From Paraburkholderia lacunae (GTDB taxonomy: Bacteria; Pseudomonadota; Gammaproteobacteria; Burkholderiales; Burkholderiaceae): 64,000 nt of DNA. The number at the start of each line of letters is the position of its first letter. Position 1 is the stretch's first letter. Shown here piece after piece: positions 9,044 through 17,679 of this stretch. The position numbers and the translations under genes are program-made. The notes under the pieces are model-generated. The model did no database searches. It saw only the letters and a list, made by a program, of their open reading frames with translations, and was not told the origin of the DNA. Where the stretch lies: positions 57,856 to 121,855 of the forward strand of contig NZ_QHKS01000024.1 in the NCBI RefSeq assembly GCF_003353175.1, written 5' to 3'.

Positions 9044-10750
9044 ATGAAAATAAGGAGTCTGAAGCCGCGCTATGCGGCGGCTTCGCTATGCCTGCTTGCG
9101 GTTGGCGGTGTGACCTGTTCGGGAGGCGCATCCGCTCAGGCGCTTGCGGCGGATGACGACAAACAACAGATCCAGTTGCTGAAACAGCAAATGGAAGCGC
9201 TCAATAAGAAGCTCGATGCGCTTGTGGCAAAGCAAGCCCAGACACCAAGCAGTCAGCAAGCGGCAAGTCCCGCTGTCGCGAGCACCAACAACGCAGGTAC
9301 GAGTTCGGGTACAGGCGCAAACACGGGTTCAACCTCAGGCGCGCAAAACACATCGGATGCCGACGGCTCCGGATGGGGTGCCGGCATGTCGCCCAAGCTC
9401 AAGGCGTTGCTGGCCGCGCTGGGAGATATGGAGTTCTACGGCAATCTCGATCTTTCGGTGGACTACGCAACCAAGGGCCTCAAAGACTCGTATGTCACGC
9501 CGGGCGGGACTGTCGTCTCGCCTAGAGGGCATATGGGCTGGCAGCCCGACGTCTCATCCAATCTTTCCTATATCGGCGTTCGCGGCAAGCGGCCATTCGG
9601 TTCCGACGCCAGTCTGGCCTTCGTCTATCAACTGGAAACCCAACTGGACATTTCGGCAACCTCCGGGTCTTCTAATTCGAACTCCGCTCAGGATTCGACC
9701 GTCAAGGGCGCTCTGACGTCGCGCAACAGCTTCATCGGCGTAGCATCGCCCACCTGGGGAGCATTGAAGATCGGCAAGACCGATGCGCCCTACAAAACGT
9801 CGACCGCGCGTATGAATCCGTTTTCCGGCACGCTCGGCGATTACTCCGTCATCGTGAGTAACACGGGCGGCGACAATCGCGTCGAATTCGGTACGCGGCT
9901 GGACCATGCGATCTGGTATGAGTCGCCCAGTTTCCATGGCTGGTCTCTCAACGCACTGGTTTCGCCTGGGCAAAACCGCGGTTACGAAAATTCGGTGCAG
10001 GCTTCGGGTGAGTCGAGTTGCACGGGCGGCAATGTCCCTGGCAGTGGTGGAAATCCCATTGCGTGTAACGACGGCAGCTACGGGTCGGCCTACAGCGCGA
10101 ACCTCGCTTATAGCAACGGCCCCCTGTACTTTACGACAGCCTATGAGATACACCTCGGCGTGAATCGCTCGAGCGATGTCCTGAACACGCCTGCTGCGCT
10201 GGCTTCGCCTGATGGGACGGACCCCAACGACATCGGCAACGAATGGGCATTCAAGGTTGGTGCGCAATATAAATTTCCCACTCTGACCACGGTGAGCGCA
10301 ATTTATGAAGTGATGCGCAGAAATATTCCGGCCTACCTGCAAACACAGAACGAGCGGAGCCGTAATGGCTTCTGGCTCGCCCTGACGCAGGAAATCACCC
10401 CCAAGGACAGCGTGAGCGTCGGTTGGGCGCACGCCAATCGCACGCCGGGTGACCCGGGGCAACACAACACGGCTCCAGCCGACCCGAACGCTATTGGTAT
10501 CCCGAATCCTTCCAATGGCGCCAACATGGTCACTGCGCTGTACAAGCATGCGATCGACAAACATGCGACTGTGTATGCCGACTATGCCATCGTCATGAAT
10601 CAAGCGGCGGCGCACTATGCGCTGGGCGCTGGCGGGCGAAGCGTCACCACCGATTGTCATGACGGCAGCTCGATCTCGCAGGGTGCGCCGTTTTGCTACG
10701 CGGGCGGCAGAGAAATGGGTTTCTCCGTCGGGCTGAATTACAAGTTCTGA
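9044..10750 (+). CDS. Large Gram-negative porin with N-terminal coiled coil
   Basis: This outer-membrane protein of about 568 residues starts with a signal peptide (cut near ASAQA). A short coiled coil follows, with heptads in QQIQLLKQQMEALNKKLDALV, then a Ser/Thr/Gly-rich linker. The barrel begins near residue 130 with MEFYGNLDLSVDYATKG and ends with GFSVGLNYKF, whose C-terminal Phe is the usual outer-membrane insertion signal. Typical Burkholderia porin features are the loop RNSFIGVASPTWGALKIGKTDAPYK (near 230-255) and repeated amphipathic strands. The GGAGGAG before the double ATG supports a start at 9041 or 9044, although an ATG at 9032 is in frame. The gene is convergent with the methyltransferase gene. 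Confidence 0.88.
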   Translation: MKIRSLKPRYAAASLCLLAVGGVTCSGGASAQALAADDDKQQIQLLKQQMEALNKKLDALVAKQAQTPSSQQAASPAVASTNNAGTSSGTGANTGSTSGAQNTSDADGSGWGAGMSPKLKALLAALGDMEFYGNLDLSVDYATKGLKDSYVTPGGTVVSPRGHMGWQPDVSSNLSYIGVRGKRPFGSDASLAFVYQLETQLDISATSGSSNSNSAQDSTVKGALTSRNSFIGVASPTWGALKIGKTDAPYKTSTARMNPFSGTLGDYSVIVSNTGGDNRVEFGTRLDHAIWYESPSFHGWSLNALVSPGQNRGYENSVQASGESSCTGGNVPGSGGNPIACNDGSYGSAYSANLAYSNGPLYFTTAYEIHLGVNRSSDVLNTPAALASPDGTDPNDIGNEWAFKVGAQYKFPTLTTVSAIYEVMRRNIPAYLQTQNERSRNGFWLALTQEITPKDSVSVGWAHANRTPGDPGQHNTAPADPNAIGIPNPSNGANMVTALYKHAIDKHATVYADYAIVMNQAAAHYALGAGGRSVTTDCHDGSSISQGAPFCYAGGREMGFSVGLNYKF

Positions 10751-10951
10751 AAGCGCTGCCAACCTGGCGGAGGCGGGGGCGTAAGCGGTGGTGGGCGTGT
10801 CCGGGGCACTCAGGATTCGGCTTCCACCGCTGCAGCCTCTTTGCGCCTTCGTTCTCGCTGCCTGGTTCAGTCGCAGCATTGCCGCCGACATCTTCCACCG
10901 GGGTCCGCGGCCCCACTTCGCTAGCATGGCCGCCGCTGCCCTCGTCAGCAC

Positions 10952-11671
10952 TCAGAACACACCGACGATCAACCGATACCGCACGCAGCTCATGTATTCG
11001 CGGTAGCTTCTATCCTTGGACAGCACGCGCTCTTCCCGAACGATTCGGCAGATCTGTACGAAGAAGTGCAGCCCGAACACGATGACATTCTGAAGTCCGA
11101 AGTTCGGGAGCAGAAAACCGACGTTTCTAATCGTGTACCCGACGTACATCGGATGGCGCAAGACGCGATAAGGCCCGCTCACGACAACCCCCCGATTCGC
11201 GGGCAGAAGTCCGAATGAGCGCCGCAGCGTGAGCTTCGCCCAAATCTGGATGACGATGCCGACAATTTGCAATCCGACGGCTGCTGCCTCAGGAATAAGA
11301 TGGATGCCGGGCTCCATCCGGAAAGCGACGTAGTAGAAGGTCCCAGTCACAGACATCACCACGCTGATGGGAGTCAAGTCGCGCTCGCGCGCGACACGGG
11401 TGAAGATCACCAGCCCGATGTCAAGAAGTGAGGTGAACAAAAAGAGCAGCAGCGTGATTCGCGAAGGGTCCTTCAGAACCTGGAGGATCGCGGAAACGAG
11501 AAACACGGAAAGTGCCGACACGGCACAGGCGCGCAACGCGATCTCGATCACCAGTTGTTTGGGCGTCAGCCGCGCGGCAGATGAAGGTCGCGATGCGAAC
11601 ACCGGTGCATCGAGGCTGATCGAGGCGGTGACCGCGCCTAACCGCCCTGGGTTTTCTTGTTCCACTCGCAT
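10952..11671 (-). CDS. Isoprenylcysteine carboxyl methyltransferase (ICMT)-family membrane protein
   Basis: This 239-residue membrane protein has about five hydrophobic segments. The C-terminal signature of the ICMT/phospholipid methyltransferase family is clear: VVVSGPYRVLRHPMYVGYTIRN, then EERVLSKDRSYREYMSCVRYRLIVG. The RHPMY and EER...Y..Y elements build the S-adenosylmethionine and active-site pocket in this family. Bacterial members methylate small lipophilic or unknown substrates, and no prenylated protein is implied. The first 40 residues are polar and variable, so a later start is possible. It lies downstream of the Tad operon on the same strand, 313 bp beyond tadG. Confidence 0.82.
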   Translation of the reverse strand: MRVEQENPGRLGAVTASISLDAPVFASRPSSAARLTPKQLVIEIALRACAVSALSVFLVSAILQVLKDPSRITLLLFLFTSLLDIGLVIFTRVARERDLTPISVVMSVTGTFYYVAFRMEPGIHLIPEAAAVGLQIVGIVIQIWAKLTLRRSFGLLPANRGVVVSGPYRVLRHPMYVGYTIRNVGFLLPNFGLQNVIVFGLHFFVQICRIVREERVLSKDRSYREYMSCVRYRLIVGVF

Positions 11672-11984
11672 TGCGTCTCGATGTTAGGGAAGGTCCTCGC
11701 ACAGCTCGCGAGCCGCGTGCCAGAGAGGCCGGAAGTCTATAGCGGAAGTGGGGTTACCGGAGGTTTGCCGCTTTCAGCGGTCGACCTATGTGTCATAACG
11801 TATTAACGGCTGCCTGCCTGTTTTCCTTAGCATTATTGAGTGATCCAATTCAAATGCTCATCTAGGGCTATATGGAGGCGAGAAAAGACCCCGGCTCGCG
11901 AACGGCGGTCTTGGAAAACTCGAATGCTCGCGTCGGTTCCAAGGCTGTCGGACAGCCCAGCCAGCGTTCGGGAGCGCATCGGGA
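11672..11984. other. Intergenic region downstream of the Tad operon
   Basis: These 313 bases separate tadG from the methyltransferase gene on the same strand. The stretch is relatively AT-rich around 11790-11860, which may be promoter DNA for the methyltransferase. No clear terminator hairpin was found. Confidence 0.35.
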
Positions 11985-13046
11985 TCACTGTGCGAGGCGT
12001 GGTTGGATGTAGGCTCCATAGTTGGGCCCGACGCCGCTTGCCGATGTCGGTATCCTGTAGTTCGCGACGAAATGCCCCTGAATGTATTTATCGCTACCTC
12101 CGACCGATGCGTCGACGTAGAACGCGGCGAAAGCGACGATCGGAACATACGTCTTAATGTCGATGTGCGTCGCTACGGGAATGACTATTGTGACGTTCGT
12201 CGGCACTGAGTTGTACAGCGTCGTTTTCGCGCCGGGTTCGACCCAGATGCTGTCGCCGATGCTCAGCGGCGTTGGATTGCCGTTTGCGATCAGCGAGCGA
12301 ACGGTCGGCACGTTGTTCGCGTTGATCAGGAATGACGTCCACTGGCCAGCAGTACACGATGCCCCATAGGTTTGATAGTTCGTAATGTTGAATTCGTAAG
12401 GCTGACCCGTCGATGGGTCGATCATGGGTTGATTGGTCTGCGCGTTCCAGTACTGGTCGAAAATACACTGGTCCAGCACGACGGGAAACAGGCCGCCCGC
12501 ACCGACCGTCCCCGGCGACCCAGCCACGGCTACCGCAGTCGCGCTGCCCGGCGTGCTCAACAGGTTCAGCAGGCCGCCCAGTAACAGATTGATCGCGCCG
12601 CCGTTCTGGTTTGCCGCGCGCGTCACGGTGACCTGCACCGCGGGCGCGTCGTCGAGGCCCGGCGAAATCGTTGTCGGCTGGATGCCGGCCGGGCTGCCCG
12701 ACAGGTTCCAGTAGCCGGTCTGAATCGCGCCCGTCGTCAGCTTCTGTTGATCGGAGCGGTTCAGCGAGACGCTGTTACTTGCTGCGGTTTGCGCCTGAGC
12801 CCAGTTCAGCCCGTTAGCGCCGGCAGCCAATAGCGCGGCCGCACCGCTCAGCGCCGCGGCGTCGGCCGCATTTTGCAGTTCGTTGCGCACCACGCTGACA
12901 CGCGCAAGGTCGACTGCGAACGCGCCGAAGCTCAGCAACGCTACGACGAACAACAGGAAGAAGAGCGCCACGGAGCCGCATTGCCGACTCAGGGGACGGG
13001 ATGGCCGATCTCGCGACGGGTTGGCAGTGCGCTTCATGTCCGACAT
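11985..13046 (-). CDS. tadG: Tad pilus assembly protein TadG
   Basis: This 353-residue protein is the TadG-type pseudopilin-like component of the Tad pilus. The N-terminal stretch reads RQCGSVALFFLLFVVALLSFGAFAVDLARV, the single helix shared by TadE/F/G. It is followed by RNELQNAADAAALSGAAAL, the hallmark of the Flp-helper (Tad_G) domain. The large periplasmic part shows no von Willebrand MIDAS motif, unlike some longer TadG proteins, so this is a short version. The start ATG at 13046 overlaps the stop of tadE (TGATG). A second ATG three codons later is possible. It is the last gene of the operon. Confidence 0.85.
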   Translation of the reverse strand: MSDMKRTANPSRDRPSRPLSRQCGSVALFFLLFVVALLSFGAFAVDLARVSVVRNELQNAADAAALSGAAALLAAGANGLNWAQAQTAASNSVSLNRSDQQKLTTGAIQTGYWNLSGSPAGIQPTTISPGLDDAPAVQVTVTRAANQNGGAINLLLGGLLNLLSTPGSATAVAVAGSPGTVGAGGLFPVVLDQCIFDQYWNAQTNQPMIDPSTGQPYEFNITNYQTYGASCTAGQWTSFLINANNVPTVRSLIANGNPTPLSIGDSIWVEPGAKTTLYNSVPTNVTIVIPVATHIDIKTYVPIVAFAAFYVDASVGGSDKYIQGHFVANYRIPTSASGVGPNYGAYIQPRLAQ

Positions 13047-13519
13047 CACTCGTAATTCATCGCAGTTGTAGCTGTCAGTGTGACCGGGCCGGTCAGTGAA
13101 CTGAAAGCAGAACCCACAACAAGCCCCTGATATTGATAAGTCACCGTGACCGTCAATGGACTGCCGGGAGACGTGCCGCCTGACTGATCTACCGTAACGG
13201 TGGGGGTGGTAGCCGTGCCTCCAGTGACAAGATTCTGCTGCGTGTAATTCAGCGCGACATTGCTGATCTGGGTAACCGACAACTGTGGAATCCGCACGAC
13301 CACCCCGGCGCGGGCCGCTTCCCGACTCGCGTTGGTAATGACGGCCTTGTCGCACAACAGCAGGCTCACGTCGACAATGCCGAACAGCACCAGCATGAGG
13401 AACGGAAACACCAGAACGAACTCGAGCGCGACCGCTCCGCGCTCGGCGCCGACACGCAACCCCCGTTGCGCCCGGACGGGGCAACGCGACGGGTTGACGG
13501 CGAGCGCGCGCTGATTCAT
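13046..13519 (-). CDS. tadE: Tad pilus assembly protein TadE
   Basis: This 157-residue protein is a TadE-like pseudopilin processed by the prepilin peptidase. After a basic N-terminus comes GAVALEFVLVFPFLMLVLFGIVDVSLLL, with the glutamate five residues into the hydrophobic helix as in TadE proteins. It is followed by NASREAARAGVV, the classical TadE continuation. The start at 13519 overlaps the end of tadD by four bases (ATGA) and its stop overlaps the tadG start, so the three genes are translationally coupled. A longer frame upstream is only a shadow of tadD. Confidence 0.88.
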   Translation of the reverse strand: MNQRALAVNPSRCPVRAQRGLRVGAERGAVALEFVLVFPFLMLVLFGIVDVSLLLCDKAVITNASREAARAGVVVRIPQLSVTQISNVALNYTQQNLVTGGTATTPTVTVDQSGGTSPGSPLTVTVTYQYQGLVVGSAFSSLTGPVTLTATTAMNYE

Positions 13520-14379
13520 TTCGGCGCCTCCGCGGGCGGCGAAACGCTTGCCGCTGTGGCCTTGCCGTCTGTACGCCCGGTATCGGCACGAGACCCGGCA
13601 AGCCTGTCGCGCAGCGATTGATAAAAGCGCAGGTTGTCGTCGGCCGAAGACGGCGGCAGATCGACCAGCAGGATCCTCTTCGCCGCCTCTGAGTTGCCGA
13701 GCAGCCCGTACGCGAGAGCCAGGTTCTGGCGCGCCTGCAGAGGCGCATCCGGCAGGCCTGCGACGTCGAGCAGGGTGTTGGCGGCCTGACGGAGCTTGTT
13801 CTCGAGAATGAGAGACAGGCCCAGGTTGATGCGCAAACCCTGTACCTCCGGGTGCGCCGCGAGCGCGCTGCGATAGATTGCCTGCGCGTCGGCGTGGCGG
13901 CCCTGAAGGTCGAGCACCGTGCCGAGACCCTCGCATGCCACAGGATCGTCAGGCTGGCCGGCCAGCAGCCCGCGATATAGCGTCGCTGCATCGTCGAGCC
14001 GGCGCTGTCGCAACGCCACGCGTGCGAGACCGAGTTGCGCTGCCGGCTTCACCGGGGTCTGCAGTGCGGCGAGCTGGTAAAGCGCTCGGGCTCGCTCGAG
14101 GTCGCCGGCCAGGTACATCGCATCGCCCAGACCGAGTTGCGCCTCGGGCGAGTTCGGGTTTGCCGAAAGCGCTTTTTCGAACAGTGTGCTCGCGAGCTCG
14201 ACATCACCGCCTCGCAAAGCACTGTCGGCGACGCGCAGATCGCTCATTGCGTCGCCGTTGCGCGTCGACGGGATGGGGCGCGGGTTAAAACTGCCGCCGT
14301 TGGCGCAACCCGTCAGCAAAACGGCAGCACACGGCAGCGCGATGGCGACCGTGCGCAGCAACGTTGGAGAGATTTTCAT
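13516..14379 (-). CDS. tadD: Tad pilus lipoprotein TadD (TPR protein)
   Basis: This 287-residue lipoprotein has lipobox LLTGC with Cys25 and then at least four tetratricopeptide repeats between residues 45 and 245. Examples are ASTLFEKALSANPNSPEAQLGLGDAM and DAATLYRGLLAGQPDDPVACEGLGTV. TadD-type proteins help the secretin reach and assemble in the outer membrane. The tail beyond residue 260 is Ala/Pro/Thr-rich and probably disordered. The start overlaps the end of tadC (ATGA). Confidence 0.9.
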   Translation of the reverse strand: MKISPTLLRTVAIALPCAAVLLTGCANGGSFNPRPIPSTRNGDAMSDLRVADSALRGGDVELASTLFEKALSANPNSPEAQLGLGDAMYLAGDLERARALYQLAALQTPVKPAAQLGLARVALRQRRLDDAATLYRGLLAGQPDDPVACEGLGTVLDLQGRHADAQAIYRSALAAHPEVQGLRINLGLSLILENKLRQAANTLLDVAGLPDAPLQARQNLALAYGLLGNSEAAKRILLVDLPPSSADDNLRFYQSLRDRLAGSRADTGRTDGKATAASVSPPAEAPK

Positions 14380-15326
14380 TTGAAGACCGCTATCAGGCGA
14401 ATGACCGCCGGGCCGGCCGCTATCAGGCCCACCGTCGGCAGGATGAAGAACATCATTGGCATCGTCATCTTGGTTGCAAGTTTCGCGGCCTTTTCTTCGA
14501 GCGCCATCATCTGCGCGGTCCGCTCGGCGCGTGACAACATGCGCAGCGAGTGGGTGATGGGCGTGCCGTACTGTTGCGACTGAATCAGCGTGGTCACCAG
14601 CGCGCGCACCGAGGGCAAACCGATTCGCGCGGCCAGATGGCGCAAGGCGCCCGCACTGTCGCCGCTGACCTGCAGTTCGTCGCCGGTGACGGCAAACTCG
14701 TCGGCAAGCGGCGGACAGATCGTCTTCAGTTCTCGCGCGACGCGCTTCACGCCGACCACCAGACTATTGCCCGCGTTGGTGCAGATCACCAGCAGGTCGA
14801 GCGCGTCAGGCAGACACGAAGCGATCGCCTGTTGCCGGCGGCTGATCAGCATGTTCAGCGCAAGCTCGGGCAGCATCATCCCGACGATGAACACACCGCC
14901 CATCATCAGCGCGCGAAACACAAAATACTCGCCAATGCGCGGCACATATGGACCGAGCACAATGGCCGCCAGCGCGAACAACGCGCCGACCAGCAGCTTG
15001 AAACCGATCATCATCGAAACCGCCCGGCGCTCGCGAAATCCGGCGCGTACCAGCTGCTCTGCCAGCTTGTTGCGCTGCGCCGCACCGCCCACTGGCACGC
15101 GCTCGCCTAGCGATGCAAAGCGCTTCAGCAGGCGTTGCCAAAGGTCCGCTACGTGCTCCTCCGCGCGCAATGGTGGATGCGGGTCCGCGCGCATTGCGGC
15201 GATACGCGCGCGATGTGCGATGCGACGGCGGGTGCTGCGCGGCCGCATCAGCGCAAGCAGGAGTCCGCCGCAGAGCAGCAGCACCAGCGCAAGGTCGCGC
15301 ACGGCATCGGAGTCAATAAAGTTCAT
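14376..15326 (-). CDS. tadC: Tad inner-membrane platform protein TadC
   Basis: This 316-residue protein belongs to the type II secretion F (GspF) family and forms the inner-membrane platform of the Tad machine with TadB. It has an N-terminal helix, two central helices near residues 100-160 and two C-terminal helices ending in MMFFILPTVGLIAAGPAVIRL. The cytoplasmic T2SF domain includes LPDALDLLVICTNAGNSLVVGVKRVARE and the typical RAERTAQMMALEEKAAKLATKM. It overlaps its neighbours on both sides by four bases. Confidence 0.92.
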   Translation of the reverse strand: MNFIDSDAVRDLALVLLLCGGLLLALMRPRSTRRRIAHRARIAAMRADPHPPLRAEEHVADLWQRLLKRFASLGERVPVGGAAQRNKLAEQLVRAGFRERRAVSMMIGFKLLVGALFALAAIVLGPYVPRIGEYFVFRALMMGGVFIVGMMLPELALNMLISRRQQAIASCLPDALDLLVICTNAGNSLVVGVKRVARELKTICPPLADEFAVTGDELQVSGDSAGALRHLAARIGLPSVRALVTTLIQSQQYGTPITHSLRMLSRAERTAQMMALEEKAAKLATKMTMPMMFFILPTVGLIAAGPAVIRLIAVFK

Positions 15327-16300
15327 CGCGACGTGTCCAGCTTCGATATTTTTTGAATCAGCGAAAGACCGATGACGAGCAGCACCGCGGCAAGCGTCAG
15401 CATCTTGTGGCCAGCGCGTGTGTGAAACAGCAGGTCGACATACGGCCGGTTGATGATGTACAGGAAGCCCATAATCGCGAAGGGCACGGCAGAAATGATC
15501 TTGCTCGCGATTCGGCCCTCGGCGGTCAACGCACGGGTCTTCAGACGGATGTCCCTGCGGGTGCGAATGATTCCAGACAGGTTCTCCAGCGTTTCCCCCA
15601 GATTGCCCCCCGTCTCACGTTGCAGCAGCAGACACACCGCAAAGAACGAAAAATCGGCGATCTGCAGGCGTACGACTGCTTTGTCGAGCACTTCTTTCAG
15701 GTCCGCACCCAGCCGCAAGCTGTCGCCCATCGTGCGGAAGGTCGAGCGCACCGGTTCCTCGGCCTCCTTGCCGGCGGTGCTGATCGCCTGCACGACCGGT
15801 ATGCCGGCACGCACCGCCCGGATGATGAGGTCGAGCGTATCGGGAAATACCAGCAGAAACTTCGCGCGGAAACGGGAGATCAGCAAGCGATAGGTGAACC
15901 GTATCGCGGCGAGCGGCAGGCAGGAGTAAATAAACAGATGCGACCACCCTGGCAGCGGGGCGAGCTGCACGACGATGAACGCGGCCACTGCGCCGGCTAT
16001 ACCACTCGCGCATACGAGACGGATGCCGCCCCCGCCGCTTACCGCCCTGATCCGCTGCACATGTTGCTGGAACCAGGCCTGGAGTGCGCCGTAGTCCTTC
16101 GGCCGTTCGAATAATGCGCCGCTCGTGTCTGCCGGCGCGGACTGCTGCCTTGCGGCGCGCACCTGCTGAAGCTGTCTCATGCGCTCCTGAATGCGCCGCC
16201 GCGGCCGACTGCGTGCGAGCTCGCGCAGCGACGACACGAACATGCCTGTCAGCACGATCGCGACAAACGCACCTGCGCCGACAACGTCCGCTGGCGTCAT
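15323..16300 (-). CDS. tadB: Tad inner-membrane platform protein TadB
   Basis: This 325-residue protein is the second GspF-family platform protein. An N-terminal membrane helix and a basic cytoplasmic stretch are followed by two helices near residues 95-140. The T2SF domain reads FPDTLDLIIRAVRAGIPVVQAI through LLLQRETGGNLGETLENLS, with the conserved QRETGGNLxE loop. Two C-terminal helices close the protein. It is coupled to tadA upstream and tadC downstream by ATGA overlaps. Confidence 0.93.
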   Translation of the reverse strand: MTPADVVGAGAFVAIVLTGMFVSSLRELARSRPRRRIQERMRQLQQVRAARQQSAPADTSGALFERPKDYGALQAWFQQHVQRIRAVSGGGGIRLVCASGIAGAVAAFIVVQLAPLPGWSHLFIYSCLPLAAIRFTYRLLISRFRAKFLLVFPDTLDLIIRAVRAGIPVVQAISTAGKEAEEPVRSTFRTMGDSLRLGADLKEVLDKAVVRLQIADFSFFAVCLLLQRETGGNLGETLENLSGIIRTRRDIRLKTRALTAEGRIASKIISAVPFAIMGFLYIINRPYVDLLFHTRAGHKMLTLAAVLLVIGLSLIQKISKLDTSR

Positions 16301-17679
16301 GGCCGCATCGCCTCCATCAGGGTCGTCTCGAGGCCGTAGTAGGCAGCGCGTGTTGCGAACACCGGACGCAGCGACGACGACTCGAAGGTGCCTTTCACGT
16401 CTTCCTGATAGGCGCTGGCATCGTAGCGAAACGCGAACAGATCTTGCGTGATGATCACGTCGCCTTCCATGCCCGCCAGCTCGGTCACGCGGGTGAGGCG
16501 GCGCACGCCGTCGCGCATGCGTTCGATCTGCAGGATCAGATGCACGGCGCTCGCGATCTGGCGCCTGATCGCCGTCAGCGGCAGGTTCCCGTTCGCCATC
16601 ATCACCATGCTTTCGAGCCGGGTGATCGCGTCGCGCGGCGTATTCGCGTGAATGGTCGTCATCGAACCGTCGTGACCGGTGTTCATTGCCTGCAGTACGT
16701 CGAAGGCCTCGGGACCGCGTGTTTCGCCCAGAATGATGCGGTCGGGACGCATCCGCAACGCATTGCGCACGAGATCTCTCTGCGTCACCGCGCCGAGTCC
16801 CTCGCTGTTCTCAGGGCGCGTTTCGAGGCTCACGACATGGGGTTGCTGCAATTGCAGTTCCGCGGCGTCCTCGATGGTCACGACACGTTCGTGTTCGTCG
16901 ATGTGATGCGACAGCGCATTGAGCAAAGTCGTCTTGCCCGAACCTGTGCCGCCCGAGATGATGATGTTCAGACGGCACGCGCCGGCGATCTTCAGCACGC
17001 GGACCATCTCCGGCGACATGTTGCCTTGCTGGGCCATTCTTGCCAGCGTGATATTGCGCCGCGAGAACTTGCGGATCGAGATCGATGCGCCGCGTAGCGC
17101 GATCGGCGGCAGCACGACGTTGACGCGGCTTCCGTCGGCCAGTCGCGCGTCGACCATCGGGCTGCTTTCGTCGACGCGTCGGCCAACCGCAGCTGCAATG
17201 CGCTGCGCGACATTCGTCACATGCGCGTTGTCGCGGAACTTCAGCGGCGTCAGTTCAAGCCGGCCATGCCGCTCGGCATAGACCTGATCCGGACCGTTGA
17301 CGAGGATATCCGTCACCGCATCATCGGCGAGCAGCGGTTCGATGGGGCCGACACCGAACATGTCGTTGAGGATTTCGCCGACGATCTGGGTCTGCTCGCC
17401 AGGCGTGATGTGCAGCTGTTCGCGCAGCACCGCGTCGGCAGCGATTTCCTCGATGCCTGCGCGCACCTGGTCGCGCGTTTTCATCAGCGCGGCAGACATG
17501 TTCATCGATGCAAAAACCACCGCGCGGATTTTCCGGAAGTTTTCCGAGCGAATCACCGTCTCGTTGCCGTCAGGCGGCGTGCGCGGATGCGCCGGTGCAG
17601 GCGAGGGCGCCGCGGGCTGCAAGGTTTCTGCGTCGGCGGGCCGCAAAGGCTCCGGGAAGTGTTTTTTTGCGCCGAACAT
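16297..17679 (-). CDS. tadA: Tad secretion ATPase TadA (CpaF)
   Basis: This 460-residue hexameric ATPase powers Flp pilus assembly. The Walker A motif GGTGSGKT lies at residues 243-250. The Asp box appears as VVTIEDAAELQL, Walker B as PDRIILGETRGPEAFD, and the His box as GSMTTIHANTPRDA. The first 50 residues are Pro/Ala-rich and variable. Family members couple ATP hydrolysis to pilin extraction at the inner membrane with TadB and TadC. The start shares one base with the tadZ stop (TGATG). Confidence 0.95.
   Translation of the reverse strand: MFGAKKHFPEPLRPADAETLQPAAPSPAPAHPRTPPDGNETVIRSENFRKIRAVVFASMNMSAALMKTRDQVRAGIEEIAADAVLREQLHITPGEQTQIVGEILNDMFGVGPIEPLLADDAVTDILVNGPDQVYAERHGRLELTPLKFRDNAHVTNVAQRIAAAVGRRVDESSPMVDARLADGSRVNVVLPPIALRGASISIRKFSRRNITLARMAQQGNMSPEMVRVLKIAGACRLNIIISGGTGSGKTTLLNALSHHIDEHERVVTIEDAAELQLQQPHVVSLETRPENSEGLGAVTQRDLVRNALRMRPDRIILGETRGPEAFDVLQAMNTGHDGSMTTIHANTPRDAITRLESMVMMANGNLPLTAIRRQIASAVHLILQIERMRDGVRRLTRVTELAGMEGDVIITQDLFAFRYDASAYQEDVKGTFESSSLRPVFATRAAYYGLETTLMEAMRP

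Noticed and set aside
13520..13936. Extended upstream starts for tadE and tadG reading into tadD
   Set aside because: The extensions are in a shadow frame of tadD with Arg/Ala-rich sequence. The ATGA and TGATG overlaps mark the true starts.
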